Below are positions 52,601-64,000 of a DNA stretch of 64,000 bases, in pieces (the stretch's first letter is position 1; each line of letters starts with the position of its first letter). Source of the stretch: Synchiropus splendidus (Eukaryota > Chordata > Actinopteri > Syngnathiformes > Callionymidae). The position numbers were made by a program, and so were the translations under genes. Where the stretch lies: assembly GCF_027744825.2 (NCBI RefSeq), contig NC_071348.1:12123563-12187562 (forward strand). The letters are read 5' to 3'. The notes beneath the pieces were generated by a model, which saw only the letters and a list, made by a program, of their open reading frames with translations, had not been told where the DNA came from and did not search any database.

Positions 52601-55600
52601 TGGCCTGTTATGGCCTTGCTGTCGTCTGAGGAGAAAAGTGACCTGAGTCTGTTCTCTTATTGGCTCATCGTCATAAATGAGATGACTGGATAGATACAAG
52701 AAATAGTTTGTGCAAAGAAAATGTCACGAGGTCTTTATCTCGAACAAAAGGGACAAAAGTAGAGAGACATGAGTCTGGGTGATTATACGATCCTGAGTAA
52801 TAATAGTGGAACGTTTCTGACTGATCTCGATGGTCAGTCGTCTCCATGTTTCTCAGTTGAACACGGATTCGTCGGCGACTCGGATGCACCTTTCCTCCCT
52901 GATCAGATGTCGCGGTGTCGCAGGCGTGAGCTCTCACAGTGTCTGACACTGAAACTCAGCACCTTTATTCCACTAGTCGATCAGACTGTTTGTTGGTGTT
53001 TGGGCAACTTTCATTGAGTCTCTTCGTAGCATTAGCCACCAAGCTAACCTTTCCCAACACGACATGGAGACAGTTCCTGCCACTCGATCTCAGTGTGGAG
53101 ATTATTCTGATGTTCTTGTCTTGTTACCATTCTTTTTTTTTAACATTACATTTGTTTTGTGGTTTGTTTAATGTGAATAAACCCTTTAATTAACACGTTT
53201 GCATAGTTTTCATGACATATGCTTCAAAGAGTGGAATTTTAAAAACAATAATAAAATCAAGCGTTTTTGAGATCAAACAAAATCAAAAATGAAATGAATA
53301 ATCCTGATGACTTTTCTTGACACCAACAATGTGACAGTCTGTGGGGCCCCTGAGCAAGGTTTAGGTGAGAACTCAACTCCTGGATATTTCTGGCCGGAAG
53401 TGTTGTGAGTCTGGCTGGAGTTTTAATCACAGGCCTTTGCCCTCTCAGATTTCAAAGAATTCTTGAGTAAAATGCATTTCAACTGGTTCAACATGACAGA
53501 TCTCTATGCAGAAATGTTCTATTGACATTTAAACTTAGATCCTGACTAAACCAGACAATAAAAGCCACAGAGGGCAGGAACTATTGGACAATTAAATAAC
53601 CTGCAGCATATTTTCAGGGTTAAAAGATATGGTCAAATAAGTGCAATAAAGCACCATTTTCTACTGATGCTTTACTTCGAAACTAATGAGGACAGTCAGT
53701 AAAATGTTTTGTTGCAAAGCAAAACTACTCACATTTGACCACCAATTCTCTCCGCTCACTTGTCCTGCTTCCTTCAGAGTTTGAGGCGATGCACTTGTAG
53801 CTCCCTGCGTGGTGCACAGCAGCTTTAGTGGTGTAGACGAGGTCATTGTTGTGGACCCCATTCTCGTTGGAGTTGGAGAACACATTCACTGAACTCGACT
53901 GAATCTCTCTGATCAAGGTGAGAGTTGAGGGTGGAAAACTGTCCACAGTGCATCTGATAGTGAAGGTCTGACCTTCTGTGACCTGAGTGGACATGGACAG
54001 TTTGAGGTATGATGGAGCATCTGTGGAGAGGAAGCAGAGTAGTTTGGACAATTTCCTCTTTTCCTCTTTCTTTCTTTGGTTTACAGCGTGTTTTAATGTG
54101 TCTGAAAAATGAGGAAAAAGTTAAAGTAATAGCTGGACAAGAAGAAGCTCACTGTGACACATAGTTTAAAGGAACTGGGAAAAAAGTCAAGTAAAAGTCA
54201 TCAATATTGCATGACTTATTGAAGGAAGACAAATTCAATGAAAATGGACATATTTGTTTGGTCGTATTAGGGAGGGAAAATAAGTGAAAACACTGCACTG
54301 TTGAGAGCAAAAAAAAGACGACAGATATGAAAGAAAACATGGAAGAAATGCTACATTTTAACATATTACCTGGAAATATATAAATGAGAGACTTGCTGAA
54401 GTGAGGTCAGACAGGAGCAGGGGAAATAAAGCACTTTCCTCGGTTCAGTAACTATAAACAACATGGCCAAGAAGCTAGACTCTGAGGCAAGTCAATGCAG
54501 CACTGAGAGTGAGTCACTCACACTGTACTTGGAAGCACTGCGGTGCACTATAATCTGTGCCGATGCTGTTGGTGGCGCTGCACACGTAACAACCTTCATC
54601 AGATCTCTGAACGTTTTTAATGGTCATTGTGTTTCCGCTGGAGAGTGGAGTTCGTCTGGAGGAGCCATGGAGCCAGGAGAAGCTATGAGCTGCAGGAGAG
54701 GCCTCAGTGACACACGTTAATCTGAGCTCTTTTCCAGCGCTCACTCTCCCGTTTAGACCAGAGGGGACTTGAACTCTCGTGTTCTTGGGCCGGTCTGAGG
54801 AACAGAAACACTTTCACGAATAAAGTTTTGCATCGTTATCGACACGGAAAGGGACCTTGACTTACATTCGACAGTTAGAGTGACACTGCGGATCAAGTTT
54901 GGGTCGGTGTTGCCTCGAGTCTGACAGGAGAACTGCCTCCCATTGTCCTGCCAGCTGGCTATGAAGTTGCTAGTTGCTGTCCTGCTGTGTCCATCACCCT
55001 GAGGTTGCACTGAGATTCCTCGTTGGTCGAGAGGTTGAATTTGAGGACGGGAGGGGCACGAGGACGAGGTGGAGCAGCGGAGAGTCACTGAGCTGGACTC
55101 TGTAACAGGAGCCGGTTCCTCAAACCTGATGAGGCATGGGTTCGCTGCAAAATGAAACTTTTATTCCGTAAAAATGAAACATTTCTGACTATATGAATCA
55201 CATTCTCTTAATTATATGTGTACATTGAGGACATTTTTTTAAAATCATTATTATTATATTTGAAGTAACAGGTTGGACTGACAGAAGAACAGGCTCTGAG
55301 CTCCATTTCTCCCCTCTTGATGGGAAATATCCAAAAGAATAGCTTCCACCATCATTTTTGTTCAGGTTGCAGATCGAAATGGTGAGCTGTTTCTCTGCTC
55401 TTTGGTAAGTCACTCTGTTGCTATACTGTGGACTGATGGGGCGTTTTTCGGGGTCTGTACTGTAAACAACAGTTCCTGCACCGACCCACACTGGATCCTT
55501 CAACCAAGCCCAGTAGGCATTTCTACTGAGATGTCCTGTGAATCTCCCCTGTATTGGAACGCAGGATCCCTCTGTGGCTGTCAGCTGTGAGCCAGTGAAT

Positions 55601-55733
55601 GTAAATGAACCAGAACCAGCTGCTGGATGACACATGTAATGGTCAGAGAAGATCCAAAACAGGTGAGTGAAATAAAACTCTTACCCCGTATTGTAGTCAG
55701 AAGCAACAGCAAGCACAGTTTTTCCCTTTCCAT
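49621..55733 (-). CDS. CD22-like Siglec receptor, copy C (V-set exon splice site deleted)
   Basis: Exons downward: 55685-55733 (signal peptide), 55273-55622 (V-set, 5' splice site missing), C2 exons 54866-55144, 54522-54794, 53733-54020, 52132-52422, 51374-51634 and 50932-51201, TM 50780-50864, tail 50676-50703, 49857-49945 and 49621-49795. The architecture equals copy B, including the same V-set splice-site deletion and the Arg-to-Gly change (SYSFGYF). Extra in-frame deletions occur in the V-set (five residues after PVWV), in the 54522 exon (six residues) and in the 51374 exon (nine residues). The TM and tail (VVYTNV, VNYSHV, TEYSTI) are intact. Skipping the V exon keeps the frame. The other exons are open, so this is not a simple pseudogene. 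Confidence 0.78.
52486..52566 (-). pseudogene. Truncated C2 exon remnant in CD22-like C
   Basis: It has the same break and filler as 43758-43838 in copy B, so the deletion predates the B/C split. The remaining part reads HAGFYTCTASNSIGAG. Confidence 0.75.
52567..53732 (-). other. Intron of CD22-like C with the shared block
   Basis: This is the paralogous counterpart of 43839-45004, with the same unassigned ~600-bp block. No exon was recognised. Confidence 0.45.
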
Positions 55734-55859
55734 TTTGTGAATTTATTTTAAAAAAAAAAGTCCAAGTCACTCCAGAGGTGTAATTCAAGACGAGTATCTA
55801 TATGAACTTCACAATATTTAGGTTCCTCTTTCATTTGTGTTCTGGGTCGACACCTCTTT

Positions 55860-55867
55860 ATGCAAAT
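55860..55867 (-). promoter_or_regulatory. Octamer ATTTGCAT upstream of CD22-like C
   Basis: It ends 127 bases before the start codon at 55733, identical in placement to copies A and B. Confidence 0.55.
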
Positions 55868-57442
55868 CTGCAATCTTCATGCTTCACAAGCTTAAGCTTA
55901 TATTGTTATTCTCAACACTGCAGATGGAATCCATCTCCATCAGAGTTTGAAAATATAATAGCTGCGCCGAGTCACGTCTTCCTTTCTCTGCTACTGTATT
56001 CCAGTGCTATGATTCCAGCACTTGACAGACTTGCTTCTCCTATTACGATAGAACCTGCAGTGGCCGCTTTCTTCTGACTGCTTCTGACTACTTTAACTTC
56101 GAACCTTGACATTTCAGAGCTATTATTTTTTTGTTCACTTCTTTATGTGATTTCTTGCTTCTGCTATTGGTCGCCATCTTGTGGCAAGGCCTGAGAACAA
56201 CAGGTGACATTTTGAAATAGCTATTTATCCATCGAAGTTAAGCCTTGCAATTTAAGAATATTGGATATAGATACATACAAATACATTTGAAATGAGCTGA
56301 GACTGTGTTAATATTGAGCTTGGAATAAAGTGGTTACATTTTAAGGAATTCTAATGAAACTGTGATAATTTCGCTTAAGCAGACTACATGAGAAGATTCA
56401 TTTATATATATATATATAAAAAAAAGTAATTATTATCTCTTGAAATGTTTTGTGTAAATGTAAAATTTCCTTTGGCTGCTGGCAACGGACAGAACAAAAG
56501 AGGGGGAGCCACTTAGGAGCCAGAAGAAGTAAAGGAAGAACACAATATTGTTTGCACTGTTTGCATTTAATACCTGACTAAAAACAAAACAACTTTATTT
56601 TGTTTGATGATAACTAGGTTGGACGACAGCTAAGATTGAATTGCACTTTGTTTAATACAGGATGTTCTGAATGTTGAAATTGTAAACAGGAGGGCGCGAG
56701 AAGTCAGATCTATTTTTCTTCTTATTTTTCTTATTTTCTGCAGTTTCTGCTATATTTATCTGCCTCTTCCTCCTTCCACACTAACACACCCATATAATAA
56801 CAACAACAATAATAATTATAATAATTATTATGAATAATAATCTTACATATCATAAAGATATTTTGTTTAGTGCTTATAAAAAGCTAACATCTTGAGACAT
56901 CAATAAATGTCAGCCTGGGACACTACCACCACGACTGAGGAGAGAGGAGAGTTATCTGGTATGATGTTGAGAAGAAAGCTGGAAACCAAGTCGAAAGGAA
57001 CTAAAGCATGGAACAATGGAGATGGATTCAAGATCTAGAAGACTACTAGAGGAAATGAAGTGGGAGCCTAACAGGACCATGACCTTCAAGCTTCAAGGCG
57101 TTCCAGGACAATGTCGATGAGGTGATAGAGAGGGAGAGAATCGTGATAGGAGCAGTGGCCATGTAGAGGAGACGAGGATGTTAAGGAGTCAAGGACAGAG
57201 CTTCTGAGGACCAGAGGGTGGCAGGTTTTGCTAAGAGATTCACCAGTAAATGGATATGAAGACAAACAAGAGTGACCCCAAAAAAGGAGACAAACTCAAG
57301 GGGCCTCATAACAGATAAAGGAAGGGAAAGACAACCTGCATATTCATGGCAGAGACGAGTGAGATTCCTCCGGCCGAACGATCTACACTTCACCTGCCTC
57401 TCCTTCCTACTCATACTTGGAACCTTTAGCGGTTATCAGTAC

Positions 57443-57648
57443 TAGTGAAGGGTAGATGAGGTATCATGAAACATTGTTCCAGGGTTGTTCCTAATTTTCA
57501 GAGGCCACTGGATGTCGCTCTTGGTGTAGAAATGATGTGAGGTTTCATTAAATTCGTCATTCAAGTCCAAACATTTTACAGCAAACAGTGCCATCTGGTG
57601 GCCTCTGAAAATCAGGACACTGTGTCATGAAACCTAGGCTCATCACTA
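57443..57648. mobile_element. 206-bp hAT-like MITE, unit D
   Basis: This is the third paralogous copy of the MITE at 40150-40355, with the same length and the same target site. Confidence 0.7.
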
Positions 57649-58153
57649 GTCAGTACCATGTTGCAGTGACCAGTGCAAGTGGGAGTCTGTGGCTCAAAAA
57701 AGAGGCGTCTTAAGTTCTGATATTATGAAGGCGGAAGACATGACTCCTTTCCAGGCCCTCCAGGCCTCTGTGAAAACACACGCCTCACAGAAGTTGATAG
57801 ATATTAAAGAAATACTGTGAGAGATTATGGACGTGAACAGAGGTAACTGGGATTAAAAACTAGCGTCACAGTGTTTTCTGCTGGTATTAAACACATGTAA
57901 AGAACGACCGTTGTGTGGGATTTATTTATATCAGAGGAGAGGATTTTCCAGAGAACAGTGGCAGCATGGTTAATTCACTTTCATAAAACAGGCATGACGT
58001 ACAGATGAAGCTTATGTACAATCTGATTCTGTTTTGCTTGTTATTAAAATACAGTTTTCATAGCATATAAAAGTATGCAGCATCTGTTATATACCAGCCG
58101 AACGGTGCATCACTTCACATTGGATTTAAACCAACAAGTCCTTGTTTTTGTTC

Positions 58154-61100
58154 TCAGAATTTAATCGTGGAGTATTCAGTGTTTTCATCCTCACAGCGAC
58201 TTGATTTCCCGATCTTGTGCTTCACTCTGTTGTGTTTGAACTCCACATGGGAATAGTTCACCTCTTCCTCTCCCTCTTCACCGCTTGGTTTATTAAAGCG
58301 ATGTGGTTTGGACACGACCGCGTACACAACATCTTGTCCTGGCTTGCTGCTAGAAAACAAAACAAAATTGAATCCTAAATTCGGAGATGAAAGCGTCCAG
58401 TAATGCTGACCCTTTGGCATAATGCACATTGGCATAGACCACAGATGCTTCCTCTGGGGGCACAGCTTGCACCTCCAGTGGTCTTTCAGCGCTTGGGTTC
58501 TGCAAAGTCATGAGCACAAAAGAGTAAAGTAAACTCTCAGATTTGACATCCCTGTTATCTATATATACAAAACTATTTCCTGTTTCTGTTCATTGCAGTT
58601 ACTTGTGATCTCTGAAGTCTCTCCTCCACAGTAAAAGCCGTCATGTTTTTCACTTTGAGTTCCACACATGAAGCCTACAGGTGGTTCTACGACGCTCATG
58701 TCGACTGCACTCATTCTCAAAAGCTTGATACCACAGCCATAATGTTCCTGACTGCGCCGCTCATGAACATGGATCTGAGGTGCCGACTGCTCCCACTCCT
58801 GTTTTCCACTCGCCGGTTCTTCCGTGCCTGTACTGGCTGACCGAGCACAGGTCCAATGTTCAGAGAAAACACTTCCTCCATGATGTCCTGATTTTCTTAA
58901 TCATAAAAAACAGTAGCCTTATCGGTTTCTGCTCTGTTGAATATCTTTCCAGGTCTCCTGGATGTGACTCTCGTTCCCCTCTGTTTTTAGACAGTAATGC
59001 TACTTGTTTATCTTTTCATTATATCCATTAATTGGTTCATTTTTTTACAATTCATATATGTCTCTCCAGCTATTTTTTTTTTCAAACGGTCCCTGTAGAG
59101 ACCATCGTTCTTCTTACATGCATCCTGTAGGCCTGTAGTGATCTACAACTTCTCATGAGGCCAGTTTTCATATTAGTCAGTGGGCAAAGATTAGCGCAGT
59201 TAACTTGACATAAAGGCAGTTGAACTTACAGCTCTGTGTTTGAGCCTCCTCTTGCACCTGTGGTTGGAAAGTATGACTGTTTAAACAGCACATTAAAACA
59301 GAGTATATAAAAATGTTTCTCCTTTAATATTTACTTGATGAAGATGAGACCAGCCGCCAATGGAATGAGCAGAAGTGAAGCAGAAATGAAGACATACTTC
59401 AGGACTTTGTGAGAGGCTCCTGTATTGAGACATAATCAGTTCAAAATGATAAACTCACGTTTCTTTGTATGTTCTCTTCACGCACCTTCTACAAACAGCT
59501 CCACTGGATCGGATCTTCTTTCACCTAACTGATTCAGGGCAGAGCAGTAGTAGATCCCAGGCTTGTCAGAGGTCACACTGTGGTTCTGCTGATCGGACAC
59601 TTTGTCATCTCCTCTGTCATCCGTCGACTTCCTGTACCAGGAGTATCGGTGGATTGGTGGGTAGCTGCTGGAGCTGCATGTCAGCATCACTGAGCTCCTC
59701 TTGTCTGGCAACTGCAGCTCTTCAGCCTTCAGGACCTTCGTTTCTTTTGGAGCATCTGAGGAGTGTGGCATAGTTCTTTTTTAAATATTTATGACATGAC
59801 TCTTTATCAATAAACAGTGTATTTTCCTGTCAAATTTTATCTATACGTCTATTAAAGTGAAATTCCAATCACTCAGGAGAACATTGTGTAATTTCCATAC
59901 CATGTTTTCAGTGTACGTCCTTGAACAGCAGGCTACTACTCACACAGGATCATAACATGGACGGGCGGTGATTCTCCAGATCCAACCTCATTCCTCACGT
60001 TGCAGCGGTACCATCCACTGTCACTGGGAGCGACTGACCGCAGAGTGAAACTCTGACCTCGCATCAACACTTCCTCTTGTCCGTCGGCCATCTTTGTCCA
60101 GGTCACCGAGGTCACTGGAGGGTGAGACTGAGCGCTGCATCGGAAAGTCACTGACGTGTTTTCCTTCACAGTCTCACGAGGATCAATGATAACTGCCACA
60201 TTCTTGGGGCTGTCTGCAGCAAAACACAAGGGCAGAAATTACTGTGCAGTGACATGTTCCTGAAACGAACATATGAGTAAGTCATTAAAATGCTTTGTTG
60301 CAAAGCAAAACTACTCACATTGAACCACTAATTGTCCCCGCTCACTTGTCCTGCTTCCTTCAGAGTTTGAGGCGATGCACTTGTAGCTCCCTGCGTGGTG
60401 CACAGCAGCTTTAGTGGTGTAGACGAGGACATTGTTGTGGACATTCACTGAACTCGACCCAGTCTCTCTGATCAAGGTGAGAGTTGAGGGTGGAAAACTG
60501 TCCACAGTGCAGTTGATGATGAAGGTCTGACCTTCTGTGACCTGAGTGTACATGGACAATATGATGTCGGTTGGAGCATCTGTGGAGAGGAAGCAGAGTA
60601 GTTTGGAGAATTTCCTCCTGTATTGATTCTGACTGCAGCTTTTTGAATGTGTCATTGACAAATCCCTAACTGCAGTGTCCCTGAGTTCTCATGAAATGGC
60701 TGGAAACTGGACTCCTAGGTCACTGGACTCTGCCTAACTTGGTGTGAGCAGCTCAGAAATCTGGTAGAGACTTGTGGTTCTACAGTAGGGAACTCATTTA
60801 CTCTGGAAACCTTGGACTGCTGTTGGTGGCCAGGAATGGTGCTCTGAAGGGCAAATCACAGAGGAAATGGACATTACAGTGAAACGAAAAGCTGAAAAAC
60901 AATGAAAGTTTGTTAAACTTCAATTGTTCCATCTACCAGCACAATGTTTTGGTGATGACATCATCTAATGTTGTGCACCTGGAGTTGGTGCACTGAAAAA
61001 TGTTCCCTGAGGAAGGAAGTCTGATATGAACTGAGGCAGAGGTGAGTCAATGCAGCACTGAGGGTGTGTCACTCACACTGTACTTGGAAGCACTGTGGTG

Positions 61101-64000
61101 CACTATAATCTCTGCCGATGCTGTTGGTGGCGCAGCACTTGTAACAACCTTCATCAGATCTCTGCACTGTCTCAATGGTCATGGTGCTGCCCCAGTATTT
61201 GGACTGGTACTTGGAGAGTGGAGTGTGTCTGGAGGAGCCATGGAGCCAGGAGAAGCTATGAGCTGCAGGAGAGGCCTGAGTGACACACGTTAATCTGAGC
61301 TCTTTTCCAGCGCTGACTCTCCCGTTTAGACCAGAGGGGACTTGAACTCTTGTGTTCCTGGGTCCGTCTGAGGAAGAGAAACACTTTCAGCTTGTTTGAA
61401 TGTTTTGTCATGTTTTCACAGTGGACTCACATTCAACCTGAATCTGAAGCAGGTCTGATGTTCCAGCACCAATGGAGTTCCTGGCAGTGCAGGTATAAGA
61501 ACCTGCGTGCTCAGGCTGGATGGATCTTACTGTGTAAGTCTGACTCATCGATACATATTGCCGGCCCTTTTTCCAATGAAAGCTTGTGGCGTCTGGGTTG
61601 CTTCTCTTCACTGTACATCTTAAATCCATCCTCTGTCCTCGCTGGATTGATGTGGCAGATGCTGTGATCTCAACTTCTGGGGAGACTGGGAATAAAGTTG
61701 GCCACAGAAGTATTAATATCAAAACATTTCCTCTTCAAGTGATGAAAACGCATCATTGAAGTTCAGCATGAAGGTCTGGATAAATAGAGAGAATAAGTGA
61801 GTTGGCCTGTTATGGCCTTGCTGTCATCTGAGGAGAAAAGTGACCTGAGTCTGTTCTCTTATTGGCTCATCGGAGTCATAAATGAGATGATTGGATAGAT
61901 ACAAGAAATAGTTTGTGCAAAGAAAATGTCACGAGGTCTTTATCTCGAACAAAAGGGACAAAAGTAGAGAGACATGAGTCTGGGTGATTATACGATCCTG
62001 AGTAATAATAGTGGAACATTTCTGACTGATCTCGATGGTCAGTCGTCTCCATGTTTCTCAGTTGAACACGGATTCGTCGGCGACTCGGATGCACCTTTCC
62101 TCCCTGATCAGATGTCGCGGTGTCGCAGGCGTGAGCTCTCACAGTGTCTGACACTGAAACTCAGCACCTTTATTCCACTAGTCGATCAGACTGTTTGTTG
62201 GTGTTTGGGCAACTTTCATTGAGTCTCTTCGTAGCATTAGCCACCAAGCTAACCTTTCCCAACACGACATGGAGACAGTTCCTGCCACTCGATCTCAGTG
62301 TGGAGATTATTCTGATGTTCTTGTCTTGTTACCATTCTTTTTTTTTTTTGTGGTTTGTTTAATGTGAATAAACCCTTTAATTAACACGTTTGCATAGTTT
62401 TCATGACATATGCTTCAAAGAGTGGAATTTTAAAAACAATAATAAAATCAAGCGTTTTTGAGATCAAACAAAATCAAAAATGAAATGAATAATCCTGATG
62501 ACTTTTCTTGACACCAACAATGTGACAGTCTGTGGGGCCCCTGAGCAAGGTTTAGGTGAGAACTCAACTCCTGGATATTTCTGGTCAGAAGTGTTGTGAG
62601 TCTGGCTGGAGTTTTAATCACAGGCCTTTGCCCTCTCAGATTTCAAAGAATTCTTGAGTAAAATGCATTTCAACTGGTTCAACATGACAGATCTCTATGC
62701 AGAAATGTTCTATTGACATTTAAACTTAGATCCTGACTAAACCAGACAATAAAAGCCACAGAGGGCAGGAACTATTGGACAATTAAATAACCTGCAGCAT
62801 ATTTTCAGGGTTAAAAGATATGGTCAAATAAGTGCAATAAAGCACCATTTTCTACTGATGCTTTACTTTGAAACTAATGAGGACAGTCAGTAAAATGTTT
62901 TGTTGCAAAGCAAAACTACTCACATTTGACCACCAATTCTCTCCGCTGACTTGTCCTGCTTCCTTCAGAGTTTGAGGCGATGCACTTGTAGCTCCCTGCG
63001 TGGTGCACAGCAGCTTTAGTGGTGTAGACGAGGTCATTGTTGTGGACCCCATTCTTGTTGGAGTTGGAGAACACATTCACTGAACTCGACTGAATCTCTC
63101 TGATCAAGGTGAGAGTTGAGGGTGGAAAACTGTCCACAGTGCATCTGATAGTGAAGGTCTGACCTTCTGTGACCTGAGTGTACATGGACAGTTTGAGGTT
63201 TGATGGAGCATCTGTGGAGAGGAAGCAGAGTAGTTTGGACAATTTCCTCTTTTCCTCTTTCTTTCTGTGGTTTACAGCGTGTTTTAATGTGTCTGAAAAA
63301 TGAGGAAAAAGTTAAAGTAACAGCTGGAGAAGAAGAAGCTCACTGTGACACATAGTTTTAAGGAACTGGGAATAAAAGTCAAGTAAAAGTCATGCTATCT
63401 ATTTTGCATGACTTATTGAAGGAAGACAAATTCAATGAAAATTGACAAATTTGTTTGATCGTATTATGGAGGGAAAATAAGTGAAAACACTGCACTGTTG
63501 AGAGCAAAAAAAAGACGACAGATATGAAAGAAAACATGGAACAAATGCTACATTTTAACATATTACCTGGAAATATATAAATGAGAGACTTGCTGAAGTG
63601 AGGTCAGACAGGAGCAGGGGAAATAAAGCACTTTCCTCGGTTCAGTAACTATAAACAACATGGCCAAGAAGCTAGACTCTGAGGTGAGTCAAAGCAGCAC
63701 TGAGAGTGAGTCACTCACACTGTACTTGGAAGCACTGTGGTGCACTATAATCTGTGCCGATGCTGTTGGTGGCGCTGCACATGTAACAACCTTCATCAGA
63801 TCTCTGAACGTTTTTAATGGTCATTGTGTTTCTGCTGTCTATATGCCAGTAGTGGGAGAGTGGAGTGTGTCTGGAGGAGCCATGGAGCCAGGAGAAGCTA
63901 TGAGCTGCAGGAGAGGCCTCAGTGACACAAGTTAATCTGAGCTCTTTTCCAGCGCTGACTCTCCCGTTTAGACCAGAGGGGACTTGAATTCTTGTGTTCT
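58154..64000 (-). CDS. CD22-like Siglec receptor, copy D (5' part beyond the window)
   Basis: Exons downward from the edge: 63719-64000 (C2, cut by the window end), 62924-63211, 61431-61685, 61077-61367, 60319-60579, 59944-60213 and 59486-59755 (C2-type), TM 59335-59419, tail 59230-59257, 58411-58499 and 58154-58349. Copy D keeps the C2 exon that is truncated in B and C (61431-61685) and the one deleted in B and C (59944-60213). It therefore shows the fuller layout after a tandem duplication of a three-exon C2 block. Its last exon is seven codons longer than in B and C (VVSKPHRF inserted) and restores a VVYAVV motif, alongside VNYSHV and TEYSTI. The signal peptide and V-set lie outside, so ligand binding cannot be judged. 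Confidence 0.8.
61686..62923 (-). other. Intron of CD22-like D with the shared block
   Basis: It contains the same ~600-bp block as in B and C, here separated from an intact C2 exon by about 110 bases of additional sequence (61690-61798). That sequence is missing in B and C and marks the extent of their deletion. Confidence 0.5.

Larger units (their letters stand above)
55734..58153. other. Region between CD22-like C and D
   Basis: The stretch holds the C promoter, an empty transposon target site (near 56305-56330), a degenerate AAT remnant and the unit D MITE. No gene was recognised. Confidence 0.55.
56321..64000. repeat. Segmental duplication unit D (partial, runs off the window)
   Basis: It is collinear with units B and C, but keeps two C2 exons that are missing or broken in them (59944-60213 and 61431-61685). 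The 5' part of its gene is beyond position 64000. Confidence 0.85.

Overview
This window is eukaryotic and most likely from a ray-finned (teleost) fish. Its genes are split into many short exons with GT/AG introns. It carries fish-type LINE fragments, a hAT-like MITE, long AAT microsatellites, and immunoglobulin-superfamily receptors of the MAG/CD22 (Siglec) group. There is no bacterial-type gene organisation, and no tRNA or rRNA gene was recognised.

Layout. (1) Positions 1-17753, + strand: the 3' part of a PHLDB/LL5-type gene, with coiled-coil exons and a C-terminal PH domain; its 5' end lies before the window. One intron holds two LINE fragments. (2) 19954-25654, + strand: a complete Siglec/MAG-like receptor (signal peptide, one V-set and five C2-type Ig domains, TM segment, tail with ITIM-type tyrosines). 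Inverted copies of a ~450-500 bp repeat lie in its first intron and downstream of it. (3) 27416-64000, - strand: four tandem CD22-like receptor genes, called A (27416-32150), B (40861-47048), C (49621-55733) and D (58154 to beyond the right edge). B, C and D lie in near-identical segmental units of roughly 8.5-8.8 kb; A is a more diverged member. (4) 32724-39004: an apparently intact 6.28 kb DNA transposon inserted between A and B.

The Ig genes appear to form an inhibitory lectin-type receptor cluster: Ig ectodomains outside the cell and tyrosine motifs of ITIM/ITSM form inside. Copies A, B and C share an octamer ATTTGCAT and a PU.1-like site upstream of the start codon, which would fit B-cell expression. 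B and C have lost the 5' splice site of the V-set exon, and their V-set exon has Gly in place of the presumed sialic-acid-binding Arg. Both carry a rearranged set of C2 exons.

The transposon is the most unusual object. Its ~0.6 kb terminal inverted repeats contain palindromic arrays and an identical short first exon. That exon feeds two convergent genes: a DDE/rve-type integrase (+ strand) and a SAM-like plus HECT-like ubiquitin-ligase protein (- strand). A clear 7-bp target-site duplication and empty sites in the paralogous units define its ends.

Exon limits were read by eye from splice consensus, reading phase and protein similarity. No alignment or database search was run.
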